Positions 25,623-34,500 of a stretch of DNA of 64,000 nucleotides are shown in pieces. Within the stretch, counting starts at the first letter, position 1. Each line of letters starts with the position of its first letter. Below the pieces are notes generated by a model. The model saw only the letters and a program-made list of their open reading frames with translations. It was not told where the DNA came from and did no database searches. The DNA is taken from NCBI GenBank assembly GCA_964518595.1, contig CAZFHA010000001.1, positions 248,001-312,000 on the forward strand. Reading direction: 5' to 3'. Source of the stretch: CAZFHA01 sp964518595 (GTDB lineage: Bacteria; Bacillota; Clostridia; Saccharofermentanales; Saccharofermentanaceae). The position numbers and the translations under genes are program-made.

Positions 25623-26813
25623 ATGTTACTCGTTCTCTCTTTAGACGGAATTTGTTGGCAAGATGTCGATCTCGCACAGCTGCCGAATCTACGTAAAATA
25701 GCCTTAGCGGGTACTTTTACTGAGAGATTAGCTACTGTTTTCCCCAGTGTTACCTGGAATATCCATACCACTGTAGCCACGGGCAAATTACCTAAAGACC
25801 ATGGTATTCTAGGTAATGCGGCTTTCAGCCAAAAGCATCAGAAGCAGTTTTCTTACTATGATCCGGCTTTCAGCACGGCAGAAGAAATTCAGTCTCCGAC
25901 TATTTTTGAAAGCTTAAAGGATAGAGGTCTTACCACTGCCGCTATATGCTGGCCTCTAACTCAGGGCAGTTCACAGATCACCTATAATATTCCTGAATTC
26001 TATCACCAAGCCCACTTTGATGCTTGGTCATCCCAAGAACTGGCAGAAGAACTGGTTCAGTCCGGTTTCCCCTTTGAAAAATATGCCGATTGGTCCTGCT
26101 CCCATGAGTTAGCTGTCCTCCAGGACGATCTGACTTGCTCAATCATGGAGTATTTAATAAAAACTAAAAAGCCGGACGTGCTTTTCGGCCACTTTCTGAT
26201 TCATGACAGTTTTCAGCATCATTTCGGAATCTGCACAGCCGAAAGTAAATGGGCCATGCACTATTGCGACCAACTGGTAGGTCGATTACTTCATTGTATA
26301 GAGGAAACCTTTCCTGCTTCAGACAATGGTATCATTGTCTTTTCTGATCATGGTCATGAGAGCGTCTATCAATATATTGATTTGCAGGCTCTACTATCTA
26401 AGCACAAATTATCTGCCAAAGATTTTACTTGGGTCAATAATGGTGGAGCAATTTTCTTCTACTGTCTGCCGACAAAGAGCCAAGAAGATAATAGCCTTTG
26501 TAAGGAGCTACAGTCAGCTTTAGAATCTCACCCGGGGATTGAAAAAGTAGTATTAGCAAAAGATGCTCCGTCAGTAGGCCTTTCATCTGCTGCCTGCCCT
26601 GACACCTTCCCCGCTCTGATCGCTTGTCTTAATGAAGGTTGGCTTTTAGATAAAAGCCGCCAAGCCCGCAGTATGCATGGCTATGATCCTAGTACTCACC
26701 CACGAATGGATGGCTTTATGGTACGCCAATTGCCAGCCGGTCAGCCAGGGACTGTTGAGAAAAACAATAGCATAGTGAATATTTATCAGCTGATTCAAGA
26801 CTACTTCCAGTAA
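25623..26813 (+). CDS. Alkaline phosphatase superfamily phosphodiesterase (NPP-like)
   Basis: 396-aa cytoplasmic metalloenzyme of the nucleotide pyrophosphatase/phosphodiesterase and phosphonoacetate-hydrolase branch. The two-zinc set looks complete: D8 (LSLDG), nucleophile T44 (FPSVTW), D195 and H199 (HDSFQHH), D242 and H243 (FSDHGHE), and a late His in MHGYDP. The ATG at 25623 has TAGGAGG. Its neighbours, a PHP hydrolase and a convergent 2-aminoethylphosphonate operon, suggest a phosphonate or phosphodiester substrate. The true substrate cannot be read, and it should not be called PhnA without more evidence. Confidence 0.87.
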   Translation: MLLVLSLDGICWQDVDLAQLPNLRKIALAGTFTERLATVFPSVTWNIHTTVATGKLPKDHGILGNAAFSQKHQKQFSYYDPAFSTAEEIQSPTIFESLKDRGLTTAAICWPLTQGSSQITYNIPEFYHQAHFDAWSSQELAEELVQSGFPFEKYADWSCSHELAVLQDDLTCSIMEYLIKTKKPDVLFGHFLIHDSFQHHFGICTAESKWAMHYCDQLVGRLLHCIEETFPASDNGIIVFSDHGHESVYQYIDLQALLSKHKLSAKDFTWVNNGGAIFFYCLPTKSQEDNSLCKELQSALESHPGIEKVVLAKDAPSVGLSSAACPDTFPALIACLNEGWLLDKSRQARSMHGYDPSTHPRMDGFMVRQLPAGQPGTVEKNNSIVNIYQLIQDYFQ

Positions 26814-26884
26814 AGACTACCAGGGCTTAGCCAAGCTAGACTTAGTATCATCTGAGCAGTAGAGTTTTTTATCAAACTAAAGCA

Positions 26885-26929
26885 ATAGCATCCTTCAAGC
26901 ACAAGAAGACCAAGCTTGAAAGATGCTAT
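26885..26929 (+). terminator. Terminator of the phosphodiesterase gene
   Basis: A 16-nt arm (26885-26900) pairs with 26914-26929, with one C/A mismatch and a 13-nt loop. It is followed by a TATTTATAATT stretch. It lies between convergent genes and probably works for both strands. Confidence 0.65.
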
Positions 26930-26942
26930 TTATAATTCGTGA

Positions 26943-26974
26943 AGATAGAACCACTTTATCAAGTGATTCTATCT
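26943..26974 (-). terminator. Hairpin on the stop codon of the phnT-like gene
   Basis: AGATAGAA plus CCACTT (26943-26956), tetraloop TATC, and the complementary arm 26961-26974 form a 14-bp stem with one mismatch. The stop codon of the leftward ATPase gene (26961-26959) sits at the loop. There is no long T run, so it may stabilise the transcript 3' end together with the neighbouring hairpin. Confidence 0.5.
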
Positions 26975-28050
26975 CCCTGACGATTATATAAGTGACAGTG
27001 AGCCGGATGAATGCGCACCCCCACTGGGCTATCCAGAGGAAGAGGGACAAACTCCTCAATCCCCGTACTAATCAGTACAACATCTCCATTATCCAGACGG
27101 ATTTTATACTGGACTTCATTGCCTAAAAAGTTATGTAGCATATACTTTCCCGGAATACAGTCAGCTTTATTCGCACTGACCAAGCTGGTATGCTCAGCGC
27201 GAATAAATAAATCTAATTCCTCGCCCGGAAGTAGTGTATTTGCAGGACAGGGTAATTTTAATTTATACTGATCCTCCAGAATTACTGTTAAAGGCTCCAC
27301 TTCGCAAACCCGTACAGCAAACTTGTTGGTGCTACCGACAAATTCTGCAGTAAAAGCTTTTTGCGGTGTATTATATAGCTCTTCTGGGGTAGCCATCTCT
27401 ATTAAGTGACCATCCTTAAAAACTGCAATCTCATCACTCATAGCCAGAGCTTCTTCTTGATCGTGGGTAACGTACAGGGCAGTGATACCTAATTCTAGCT
27501 GTAGTTGCCTAATTTCATTACGCAGATCGGTTCTAACTGCTGCATCTAATGCTGATAGAGGTTCGTCTAAAAGCAGGAGTTGTGGATTCATGACTAAAGC
27601 CCGAGCCAAAGCCACCCGTTGCTGCTGTCCTCCAGAGAGTTCGTGAGGATAATTGTCTTTCTTGGCGCTTAGTTTCACTCGTGAAAGCCACTCATTAGCT
27701 CTTGTTCTAGCCTCATCTTTAGGCACACCATGCATTTCCAAGCCATACATAACATTTTTTTCCACTGTAAGATTCGGAAAGAGGGCATAATGTTGGAAAA
27801 CCATGCCGATGTTGCGTTTTTGCACCGGAATATGGGAAAAATCCTCACCATTACAAATCAGTTTTCCGCTGTCGAGTTGCTCTAAACCGGCAATAATTCG
27901 CAGTAAGGTTGTTTTGCCACAGCCGCTAGGCCCAAGAAGGCTAATTAAAGTTCCGGGTTTGATGTGCAAAGATACGTTATCTAGAGCTTTTTGCGATTTC
28001 ACATAACTTTTGGATATGTTTTCAATAATAAGTTCTGTCATAGTATTCAC
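26959..28050 (-). CDS. phnT: 2-aminoethylphosphonate ABC transporter ATPase
   Basis: 363-aa ATPase of the PotA/PhnT type. Walker A LLGPSGCGKTTLL, Q-loop, signature LSGGQQQR, Walker B LLLLDEPLSALD and the H-loop THDQEEA are intact. A TOBE-like C-terminal domain spans about residues 245-360. GTG 28050 overlaps the preceding permease stop (GTGA); the ATG at 28041 is an alternative. It is the last gene of the leftward phosphonate operon and energises uptake. Assignment to aminoethylphosphonate rather than polyamines or iron rests on the phnW and phnX genes in the same operon. Confidence 0.9.
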   Translation of the reverse strand: MNTMTELIIENISKSYVKSQKALDNVSLHIKPGTLISLLGPSGCGKTTLLRIIAGLEQLDSGKLICNGEDFSHIPVQKRNIGMVFQHYALFPNLTVEKNVMYGLEMHGVPKDEARTRANEWLSRVKLSAKKDNYPHELSGGQQQRVALARALVMNPQLLLLDEPLSALDAAVRTDLRNEIRQLQLELGITALYVTHDQEEALAMSDEIAVFKDGHLIEMATPEELYNTPQKAFTAEFVGSTNKFAVRVCEVEPLTVILEDQYKLKLPCPANTLLPGEELDLFIRAEHTSLVSANKADCIPGKYMLHNFLGNEVQYKIRLDNGDVVLISTGIEEFVPLPLDSPVGVRIHPAHCHLYNRQGDRIT

Positions 28051-28925
28051 CTAACTTTTCTTCTACTTGGCCTAGACAAGCTATAGGCCAAGATGAAAGT
28101 AATAAGAATGCTGATGATGGCCATCGCACTAGTCTGATGCCCGTCGATACGCATAAATTCCTTCTGAACCATGGGTAAAGTTTTAAAGCTTGAACCGGTA
28201 ATCAATTGTGCCAAGGCAAAGTTATTAAAGGCTGTGGTAAAGGCCATAATCCCGGCAGTTATAATGCCCTTTCTTAGGTTAGGAACCAGTACCCGCCTTA
28301 AAAACACCAATGTTGACCCTCCCAGCATACTAGAAGCTTCGTACAAAACTTTAGCATCAATAGAGCGAAAGGCATTTTTCATTGTCCAGAAAACTATGGG
28401 CAGAGCAAAGGCCGCTTCGGCAAAAATCAGCAGCAGAGGACTCCCGAGCAAAAGTGGGATAGCTTCTCCATAGAACAAAATGCACCCCAAAGCCAGAACC
28501 ACCCCTGGAAGGGCTACGGGTATGATAGATAATAGCTCCATCGCTCCACCGATCTTTTTGTTTTTCATCAAGCTCACACCCAGCAAGGCACATAAAACTA
28601 TGATGATATCAATAAGCACGACAGATACACCGATAATGGAAGACCGCAGTAAAGAAGAGGCAAAATCTTTGTTGGTAAAGACGGCCACATAGGCATCCCA
28701 TGTCCAAGTCTCTGGTAATACCGTATTGGTCCACTTCCCCGCAAAGGAAAAAAGAATGATGGATAGCATGGGGAGAAAAATGTAAAGCAAAAATAAACTG
28801 GTTAGAACGTAAAAAGAAATCTTTTCGATATTTAAAGAGAGCTTTCTCTTTCTGACCGAAGTAGCACTTCCTATAGATGCGCGGGCTAGTTCAGGCGCTA
28901 ATTCATTACTGGTCATTTTAACCAC
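28047..28925 (-). CDS. phnV: 2-aminoethylphosphonate ABC permease (PhnV-like)
   Basis: 292-aa binding-protein-dependent permease with about six transmembrane helices. The EAA-type loop is at LYEASSMLGGSTLVFLRRVLVP. An unusually long basic N-terminus (about 40 residues) precedes the first helix. It overlaps the upstream permease gene by 13 bp and the ATPase gene by 4 bp, showing tight coupling. It is the second subunit of the transport pore. Confidence 0.87.
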   Translation of the reverse strand: MVKMTSNELAPELARASIGSATSVRKRKLSLNIEKISFYVLTSLFLLYIFLPMLSIILFSFAGKWTNTVLPETWTWDAYVAVFTNKDFASSLLRSSIIGVSVVLIDIIIVLCALLGVSLMKNKKIGGAMELLSIIPVALPGVVLALGCILFYGEAIPLLLGSPLLLIFAEAAFALPIVFWTMKNAFRSIDAKVLYEASSMLGGSTLVFLRRVLVPNLRKGIITAGIMAFTTAFNNFALAQLITGSSFKTLPMVQKEFMRIDGHQTSAMAIISILITFILAYSLSRPSRRKVR

Positions 28926-29755
28926 CTACTTGCTTTCATATTAGCTTTACGGTAGAACATAACTACCACAAACATCAAACAAACGAGGAGAAAGGACAGC
29001 GTATACGCATCAGCCATTTTTAGCACGGAAGATTGTAATAGTTTTCCAATTCTAATGGTAATAAGATCCACACTATTTTCGCTTATGGCATAAGCTGTGG
29101 CATAGGTCCCTAGTGCCGTTAAGAAAATCAGACAAGCGGAAGCAATGAAGGATGGAAGCAGCACGGGGATAGCAACTTTAATCCAGTAGCGTAGTTTATT
29201 GCTGCCCAAAGTCTGTGCCGCTTCCCACCAATGCTTTTTCAAGCAGCTCACCGCTGGTAAAAAGAGTAAGGCCATGTAGGGAACCAGAAAGGACAGATAC
29301 GCTAGGTTTAGTCCCATCATAGAAACAAGATTAAAGTCAGGGTAAAGTTGTATATTGAAGTTCTTAAGCAGCAGAGTAAGAAATCCACTGGCGCCCACCG
29401 TAGCAATCATAGCAAAGGCTAGCGTAATACCACCATTGTTGGAAGCAAAATTCAATATGGATAAGAACCAGTTCTTTTGATTAATTCGTTTAGACCACAT
29501 TAGCGCCAAGGCTCCTCCAAACAGAGAAGCCTGAAGCGTGACTAATGCGGAAAGATACAAACTGTTGAGTAGGCTTTTTACGTAAGCAGGTTTGGATAGG
29601 ATGGATAGTGTAGAGTCTAATCCCCGGCTGAAGCTAGCTACCACAATGGCGGATAAGGGTAGCACTAAGAAAGCCAAACATAAGGCAAAGAAAGGAATCG
29701 TTAAGAGCAATCCGGTTTTATCCATTGGGTTTAACTTTTTGGCAGGATTTCTCAT
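28913..29755 (-). CDS. phnU: 2-aminoethylphosphonate ABC permease (PhnU-like)
   Basis: 280-aa permease with about six transmembrane helices and an EAA-type loop at WWEAAQTLGSNKLRYWIKVAIPVLLP. The start codon at 29755 overlaps the stop of the binding-protein gene by 4 bp (ATGA). It pairs with the PhnV-like protein. PotB/CysT-type permeases look similar, so the substrate call depends on operon context. Confidence 0.87.
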   Translation of the reverse strand: MRNPAKKLNPMDKTGLLLTIPFFALCLAFLVLPLSAIVVASFSRGLDSTLSILSKPAYVKSLLNSLYLSALVTLQASLFGGALALMWSKRINQKNWFLSILNFASNNGGITLAFAMIATVGASGFLTLLLKNFNIQLYPDFNLVSMMGLNLAYLSFLVPYMALLFLPAVSCLKKHWWEAAQTLGSNKLRYWIKVAIPVLLPSFIASACLIFLTALGTYATAYAISENSVDLITIRIGKLLQSSVLKMADAYTLSFLLVCLMFVVVMFYRKANMKASRWLK

Positions 29756-30843
29756 TGTCCGCTAACCTCATCTTCCCACCGATCTGCAATGGTCTCTGGT
29801 GAAACTTCTGCCCAACCTTCAGGAGAACCAATATTGCCTTTGTAAAAATCTTCCGGCAGCATCAAAGCCTTGATGTCCTCGGGTATTTCTAAATTTCCTG
29901 CCACATAGCGGATGGGTAAGGCACCACTCTTAGCCATCTCTAATTGTCCTTCGTCAGAAGAAATAAAATCTGAAAAGAGCATCGCTAAATTAGGATGGGG
30001 TGAGTACCGATTTAACATCAGAGCACCGGGAGCATAAATTGAACCTTCTTTAGGAAGAACTACTTCAAGATTTACTTCGTCTTTAAAGCGATTTTGGTTA
30101 CTCCAGGCTAAAAAGTCATATTGAATCATAATGGGGACTTCGCCTTTTTGAATGTTGGCAGGACTACCGGAAATCTTCTTAATATTGCCGGATTTTTCTA
30201 ATTCTGCGAAGAGTTGCATGGCCGGATCAAGATTAGTAATATCTCCACCCAAAGCATAGGCAGCGGCCAAAACCATATTAGCTCCAGAACCAGAGGTTCT
30301 AGGGTCAGAAATAACAACGCAGTTTTTATATTCCGGTTTCTTTAAATCTTCCCAACTGGTAGGAACATTCTCCACCAAGTCAGTATTTACTAGAAAAACC
30401 GGTACGCCAACGTATGTTCCAAACCAATTACCATCTTTATCCTTAGCCCAGTCTGGGATCTTGTCCCAATTGGCATTTTTATAAGGAAGGGTTACTCCTT
30501 CTGCCACAGCAACCGGCCCCCATACCATACCAATATCAGCCGAATCGGCCTGGGGATTATTTTTCTCCGCCTTAAATTTAGCGATCTCTTCCGAACTGCT
30601 CATATCTGTATCGGTACGACTAATACCGTACGTACCGGTAAAGATCTCAAAAACCCCTGCCCAGTTAGCCCAATCATCAGGCTGTCCGTAGGTAACATAT
30701 TTTCCTTCGGCCTTGGCTTTCTCCACATCAGGCTTACCTAAAGCCGCTAGAGTTTGCTGCTCCGCCCCTGTATTCTGGCTACATCCAGCTACCATACCTA
30801 AAAGCATAATCCCTGTCAGGATTCCAATTACTATTTTTTTCAT
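29752..30843 (-). CDS. phnS: 2-aminoethylphosphonate-binding lipoprotein (PhnS-like)
   Basis: 363-aa periplasmic-type binding protein (bacterial extracellular binding protein, iron/phosphonate branch). The signal peptide MKKIVIGILTGIMLLGMVAGC carries a lipobox Cys at residue 21. The start is ATG 30843 after GAGGAGA. An ATG five codons upstream contains that site and is rejected. The segment VISDPRTSGSGANMVLAAAYALGG is typical of AfuA/PhnS-type proteins. It follows the pbfA-like gene by 64 bp and would capture the phosphonate outside the cell. Confidence 0.88.
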   Translation of the reverse strand: MKKIVIGILTGIMLLGMVAGCSQNTGAEQQTLAALGKPDVEKAKAEGKYVTYGQPDDWANWAGVFEIFTGTYGISRTDTDMSSSEEIAKFKAEKNNPQADSADIGMVWGPVAVAEGVTLPYKNANWDKIPDWAKDKDGNWFGTYVGVPVFLVNTDLVENVPTSWEDLKKPEYKNCVVISDPRTSGSGANMVLAAAYALGGDITNLDPAMQLFAELEKSGNIKKISGSPANIQKGEVPIMIQYDFLAWSNQNRFKDEVNLEVVLPKEGSIYAPGALMLNRYSPHPNLAMLFSDFISSDEGQLEMAKSGALPIRYVAGNLEIPEDIKALMLPEDFYKGNIGSPEGWAEVSPETIADRWEDEVSGQ

Positions 30844-30907
30844 TTTTCTTCTCCTCATATACGGTTTTACTACAATCTATATAAAGGCTGACTCTTCTTT
30901 TCATTCT

Positions 30908-32263
30908 TCACTTGATTGAGAAAAGCTCGCCACTTACTTCTTGAATGGCTTGTTCCAAAATGGCTAAAGCCTGGTCTAATTCTGCTTTACTTATAGTTAA
31001 GGGAGGGGCTAGGGTAAGAATATTTCCTTGAGAAATTTTAAAGCTCAAGCCTCGGTCAAGGCATTTGTAGAGAATCTTTTCCGCTTCCTCAGTGGCTTTA
31101 GTTTTCTTCTCTTGAGAAGTAACCAATTCCACCGCCAGCAGTAAACCAATCCCTCTTACATCACCAATAAGTGGGCATGTATCCTTAAACGCTAACAACC
31201 TCGCTTTAGCATATGCCCCCAACTGCTGCGTCTTCTCTAGCAACTGATGTTCTTCAATATAGTTGAGGGCAGCTAAAGCCGTAGCTGATCCCAGAGGATT
31301 CTTCTCATGGGTGTAGTGCCCCAAAGAAATATGCGGCAATATATCGAGTTCTTCTTTGGCAATAACAGCAGACATGGGAATTAAACTTCCTCCCAGCCCT
31401 TTACCTAAAACTAAAATATCTGGTTCAATGGAATAATGCATGTATGCAAACATTTTTCCCGTCCGCCCTAGCCCAATGGGAATTTCATCTAAAATGAGTA
31501 AGGCACCGTAGCTGGTGCATAATTCTCTTAAACGCTGAAAATACTCTGGGGGTGGAATATGGACATCCGTGCAGCGAATTGTCTCCATAATAATGGCGCC
31601 AATATCGCCCTCTGCTTCTAATATGTAGGCCAAATAATCCAGACACTTTAACTGACAGCTTTGACAATCACCAAAGACGCAGCGGTAACTATTGTAAGGC
31701 ATAATATGTTCCGTGCCTGGCAGTAATGGCCCGGCCTGCCCCCGAAATAATCCCTCACCGCCTACTGAAATTGCATCTAAGTTAGCCCCATGAAAGGCAT
31801 TCCACAAAGAAATGGTTTTGTGTCGGCCTGTAGTCATTCGAGCCATTTTTAAGGCAATGCTAATAGAGGCTGAACCGCTGGGAGTGAATAGCACTTTATA
31901 AGGCGTAGAAAAGTAACCACATAATTTCTGGGCCAGTTGGATCGCTTTGCGGTTTGTGTATCTTCTAGGAGAAAAAGAAAGCTCCTGAAGCTGCTGCTGA
32001 AGTGCGTCTACTACTGCGGGGTTATTATAGCCCACTTGGTGTACACTGTTACCGTGAAAATCCAAGTATTTTTTACCGGCCTGGTTTATTAAATAGGAAC
32101 CTTCTACCTGAGCTGCCACATCCAAGCAGGGGGTAGAAAGATTTTGGCGGATAAAATACTTTTCATCCTCTTCAAGTAAAGCCAGCGTTTCTTCTGGCAA
32201 GTCCTTGTGCCAAGCTTCCCGTAGAGGGCTGCTGTTAATATCGCCTTCGGTTCGATTATTCAT
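30908..32263 (-). CDS. pbfA: PLP class III enzyme, probable 1-hydroxy-AEP ammonia-lyase
   Basis: 451-aa class III aminotransferase-fold protein. The PLP lysine K288 lies in VLGKGLGGS and the PLP-nitrogen Asp D259 in LILDE. The segment at residues 195-207 has four cysteines (C195, C200, C203, C207), an uncommon feature. In phnW-phnX operons this family member is PbfA, which converts (R)-1-hydroxy-2-aminoethylphosphonate to phosphonoacetaldehyde and ammonia and so feeds PhnX. The start is ATG 32263, overlapping the phnW 3' end by 8 bp. A much longer frame reaching 32356 lies wholly within phnW and is rejected. An ordinary aminotransferase is the alternative. Confidence 0.78.
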   Translation of the reverse strand: MNNRTEGDINSSPLREAWHKDLPEETLALLEEDEKYFIRQNLSTPCLDVAAQVEGSYLINQAGKKYLDFHGNSVHQVGYNNPAVVDALQQQLQELSFSPRRYTNRKAIQLAQKLCGYFSTPYKVLFTPSGSASISIALKMARMTTGRHKTISLWNAFHGANLDAISVGGEGLFRGQAGPLLPGTEHIMPYNSYRCVFGDCQSCQLKCLDYLAYILEAEGDIGAIIMETIRCTDVHIPPPEYFQRLRELCTSYGALLILDEIPIGLGRTGKMFAYMHYSIEPDILVLGKGLGGSLIPMSAVIAKEELDILPHISLGHYTHEKNPLGSATALAALNYIEEHQLLEKTQQLGAYAKARLLAFKDTCPLIGDVRGIGLLLAVELVTSQEKKTKATEEAEKILYKCLDRGLSFKISQGNILTLAPPLTISKAELDQALAILEQAIQEVSGELFSIK

Positions 32264-33389
32264 TATGAGCCTCACTGAGAATGTTCTGGTAGACGATTTG
32301 AACTTTACACAAAAGATCATCAATATCTTTAGGATAAACTTCGCCAATATTGCCAATCCGAAAAGTATCTGTCTGGGAAATTTTTCCGGGATAAATCACA
32401 TAGCCGTAAGCTTTTAAACCGTTATATAACTTCTGAAAAGTAAAGGCTGAGTCTTGCGGGTATAAAAAAGAAGTGATAATGGGTGAATGATACGCTCCAT
32501 CCAGCAGGGGCTCAAAGCCAATTTCTCTCATTCCCAAGACCAGTTTTCGCTGGTTGACATGATACCTCTTGTGTCGAGCCCCCACACCGCCTTCCGCCTT
32601 TAATTCTTCAAGCGCCTGACAGAAAGCCTTTACCACATGTGTTGGCGAAGTATAACGCCACTTGCCATGATTTTTTTCCATGGTGTACCACTGGTCGTAC
32701 AAATCCAAGGATAGACTTCGAGCTTGCCCTTTACAGGAATTAAGGTGATCTTTTTGGGCGATGACAAAACCAAAGCCCGGCACGCCTTGAATGCATTTAT
32801 TAGCACTACTAATGAGAAAATCAATTTGCAGTTCAGCTACATCCATCGGAATACCGCCAAAACTACTCATGGCATCAACAATAAACACTTTCTGATGGCT
32901 CTTTACTATTTTCGAAACTGATTCAAGGCTGTTTAAAATTCCGGTAGTAGTCTCACAGTGAACCATGGCTACATGAGTAATTTCCGAATCTTTTTCTAAC
33001 AGCTCTTGCAATTTGTCTAGCCGAAGAGCCTCTGTTTCTTTGTGCCGCAGCTGAGCATAAGGAATCTTTAGTACCCGGGCTATATCACACATTCTCTCAC
33101 CATAGGCTCCGTTGGTCATAATCAATGCTTTGCCGGTAGAGGAAATAGCACTGCCCAGAACACTTTCAACTGCAAAGGTACCACTACCCTGCATTAACAC
33201 AGCCGTGTAATCCTTCGTATCTTTTGTGGCTAACTCTACTAAATCTTGGCGAAGTTTTTGAATAACCTGATTATAATCATCGTCCCAGGTACACCAGTCT
33301 TGAAGCATAGCTTCTCGAACCGTTAGGCTGGTGGTTAAGGGGCCTGGAGTAAGTAATTTATACTGATTAGGATCTTGGATTGTTTGCAT
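32256..33389 (-). CDS. phnW: 2-aminoethylphosphonate:pyruvate transaminase
   Basis: 377-aa class V aminotransferase. It converts 2-aminoethylphosphonate and pyruvate to phosphonoacetaldehyde and alanine. Typical segments are LLTPGPLTTSLTVREAML near the N-terminus, QGSGTFAVESVLGS, and the PLP lysine in SSANKCIQGVPGFGFV at about residue 193. The start is taken as ATG 33389 after GAGAGG; a TTG directly before it is less likely. It begins 6 bp after phnX ends and overlaps the pbfA-like gene, all in one leftward transcript. Confidence 0.95.
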   Translation of the reverse strand: MQTIQDPNQYKLLTPGPLTTSLTVREAMLQDWCTWDDDYNQVIQKLRQDLVELATKDTKDYTAVLMQGSGTFAVESVLGSAISSTGKALIMTNGAYGERMCDIARVLKIPYAQLRHKETEALRLDKLQELLEKDSEITHVAMVHCETTTGILNSLESVSKIVKSHQKVFIVDAMSSFGGIPMDVAELQIDFLISSANKCIQGVPGFGFVIAQKDHLNSCKGQARSLSLDLYDQWYTMEKNHGKWRYTSPTHVVKAFCQALEELKAEGGVGARHKRYHVNQRKLVLGMREIGFEPLLDGAYHSPIITSFLYPQDSAFTFQKLYNGLKAYGYVIYPGKISQTDTFRIGNIGEVYPKDIDDLLCKVQIVYQNILSEAHNE

Positions 33390-33395
33390 CAAAAA

Positions 33396-34214
33396 TTACC
33401 TCTCTTCATCATTCTGCTGGTTATCAAGTAGTATTGTCTCGATCAGCTCTGGCAGATCGGTAATCCTCTGGATGGTATAATGAGCCCCTGCGGACTGGTA
33501 TTCGGAAACAACTTTAGCTTTCAGTCGTTCTTGCTGATCTAAAGTTAGACTACTAAACTCTGCCTGACTTAAGCCCAGTTGGCTACTACCCTCAACTACC
33601 CCCACACTAATACAGCCAGCACTTAGGCCTTCTTTGATGTCACTAATGGTATCACCGACCTTTATCACCGATTCTGGAAGATATACATCCAAATTATCCA
33701 TGTTTTTTAAGATCATATAAGGATAGGGTCGCCCCTTTCTGACATCATCAGGAGTAACTAGGGTATCCGGATAATAGCCTTGGGCTCTGGCTTCGGAGGC
33801 CACCACTGCCATCATATCCCTGGTATAGCCGGTGGTAGAGCCGATTTTAATATCTTTTTTCCTTAAATAATCACAGACCTCCAGCACCCCTGGGATAACT
33901 TGTGTATACGCAGATAGAGTTTCCATAAGGGTAGGTTCAAAATCATTATAAATAGCTTGAACGTCCGCCTCAGTCCAGGCACGCCCATTTACATTTTCAA
34001 ACAGTTGGCTAATTCTATCTTCTCCCAAGAGCGCCCTAACATGATCAAATTTAAGTAGTCCCATAGGTTTTCTAATTTCTTCTAAAGTAAGTTCCATCCT
34101 GTGCTTTAAGAAGGTCTGATAAAAGGCATTTACCGGGGCAAAACAACCATAGTCAACGGTAGTTCCTGCCCAATCAAAAATTACACAATCTATTTTTTCC
34201 CTGTGATGCTCCAT
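33396..34214 (-). CDS. phnX: Phosphonoacetaldehyde hydrolase (phosphonatase)
   Basis: 272-aa HAD-superfamily enzyme. It cleaves phosphonoacetaldehyde to acetaldehyde and phosphate. The nucleophile D14 lies in VIFDWAGTTVDYG, and the cap-domain Schiff-base lysine K55 in MGLLKFDHVRALLG, both diagnostic for PhnX. The later KVGDTISDIKEGLSAG is HAD motif III. The ATG at 34214 follows GGAGAAAAG. It is the first gene of the operon. The 286-bp divergent upstream region shows stem GGAG/CTCC and CCTAA/TTAGG but no -35/-10 pair for phnX that I trust. Confidence 0.95.
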   Translation of the reverse strand: MEHHREKIDCVIFDWAGTTVDYGCFAPVNAFYQTFLKHRMELTLEEIRKPMGLLKFDHVRALLGEDRISQLFENVNGRAWTEADVQAIYNDFEPTLMETLSAYTQVIPGVLEVCDYLRKKDIKIGSTTGYTRDMMAVVASEARAQGYYPDTLVTPDDVRKGRPYPYMILKNMDNLDVYLPESVIKVGDTISDIKEGLSAGCISVGVVEGSSQLGLSQAEFSSLTLDQQERLKAKVVSEYQSAGAHYTIQRITDLPELIETILLDNQQNDEER

Positions 34215-34500
34215 ATTCTTTTCTCCATTCGTTTATCTAGGTTCATTTTAGATTGGCGTGATTAGCTTTAGATTATTGCTACGTAAATCAGGGGTTAAAT
34301 TATGATTTTACTTTTGTAATACTGCCTTTTCCAAATATTCTGGACATTCTGGATTAGATAAATGGAGCTCAACTCCAGACTGGGAAAAAGAGCTGGAATA
34401 GGATATACTAATAAAGCCTAACTTATTAGGTATCAGATTCTAAAGCAATACTCGCTCTACGAAATCTACCTCGAAGAATAAAAAGAATAGGATAACCTAC

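Noticed and set aside
25623..26813. Calling the phosphodiesterase phosphonoacetate hydrolase (PhnA)
   Set aside because: Metal ligands are shared by the whole superfamily, and the substrate-defining residues cannot be judged from sequence alone.
32264..32356. N-terminal extension of the pbfA-like protein
   Set aside because: It lies wholly inside phnW, is rich in hydrophobic residues unlike the family start, and a better start (ATG 32263) matches homologue length.
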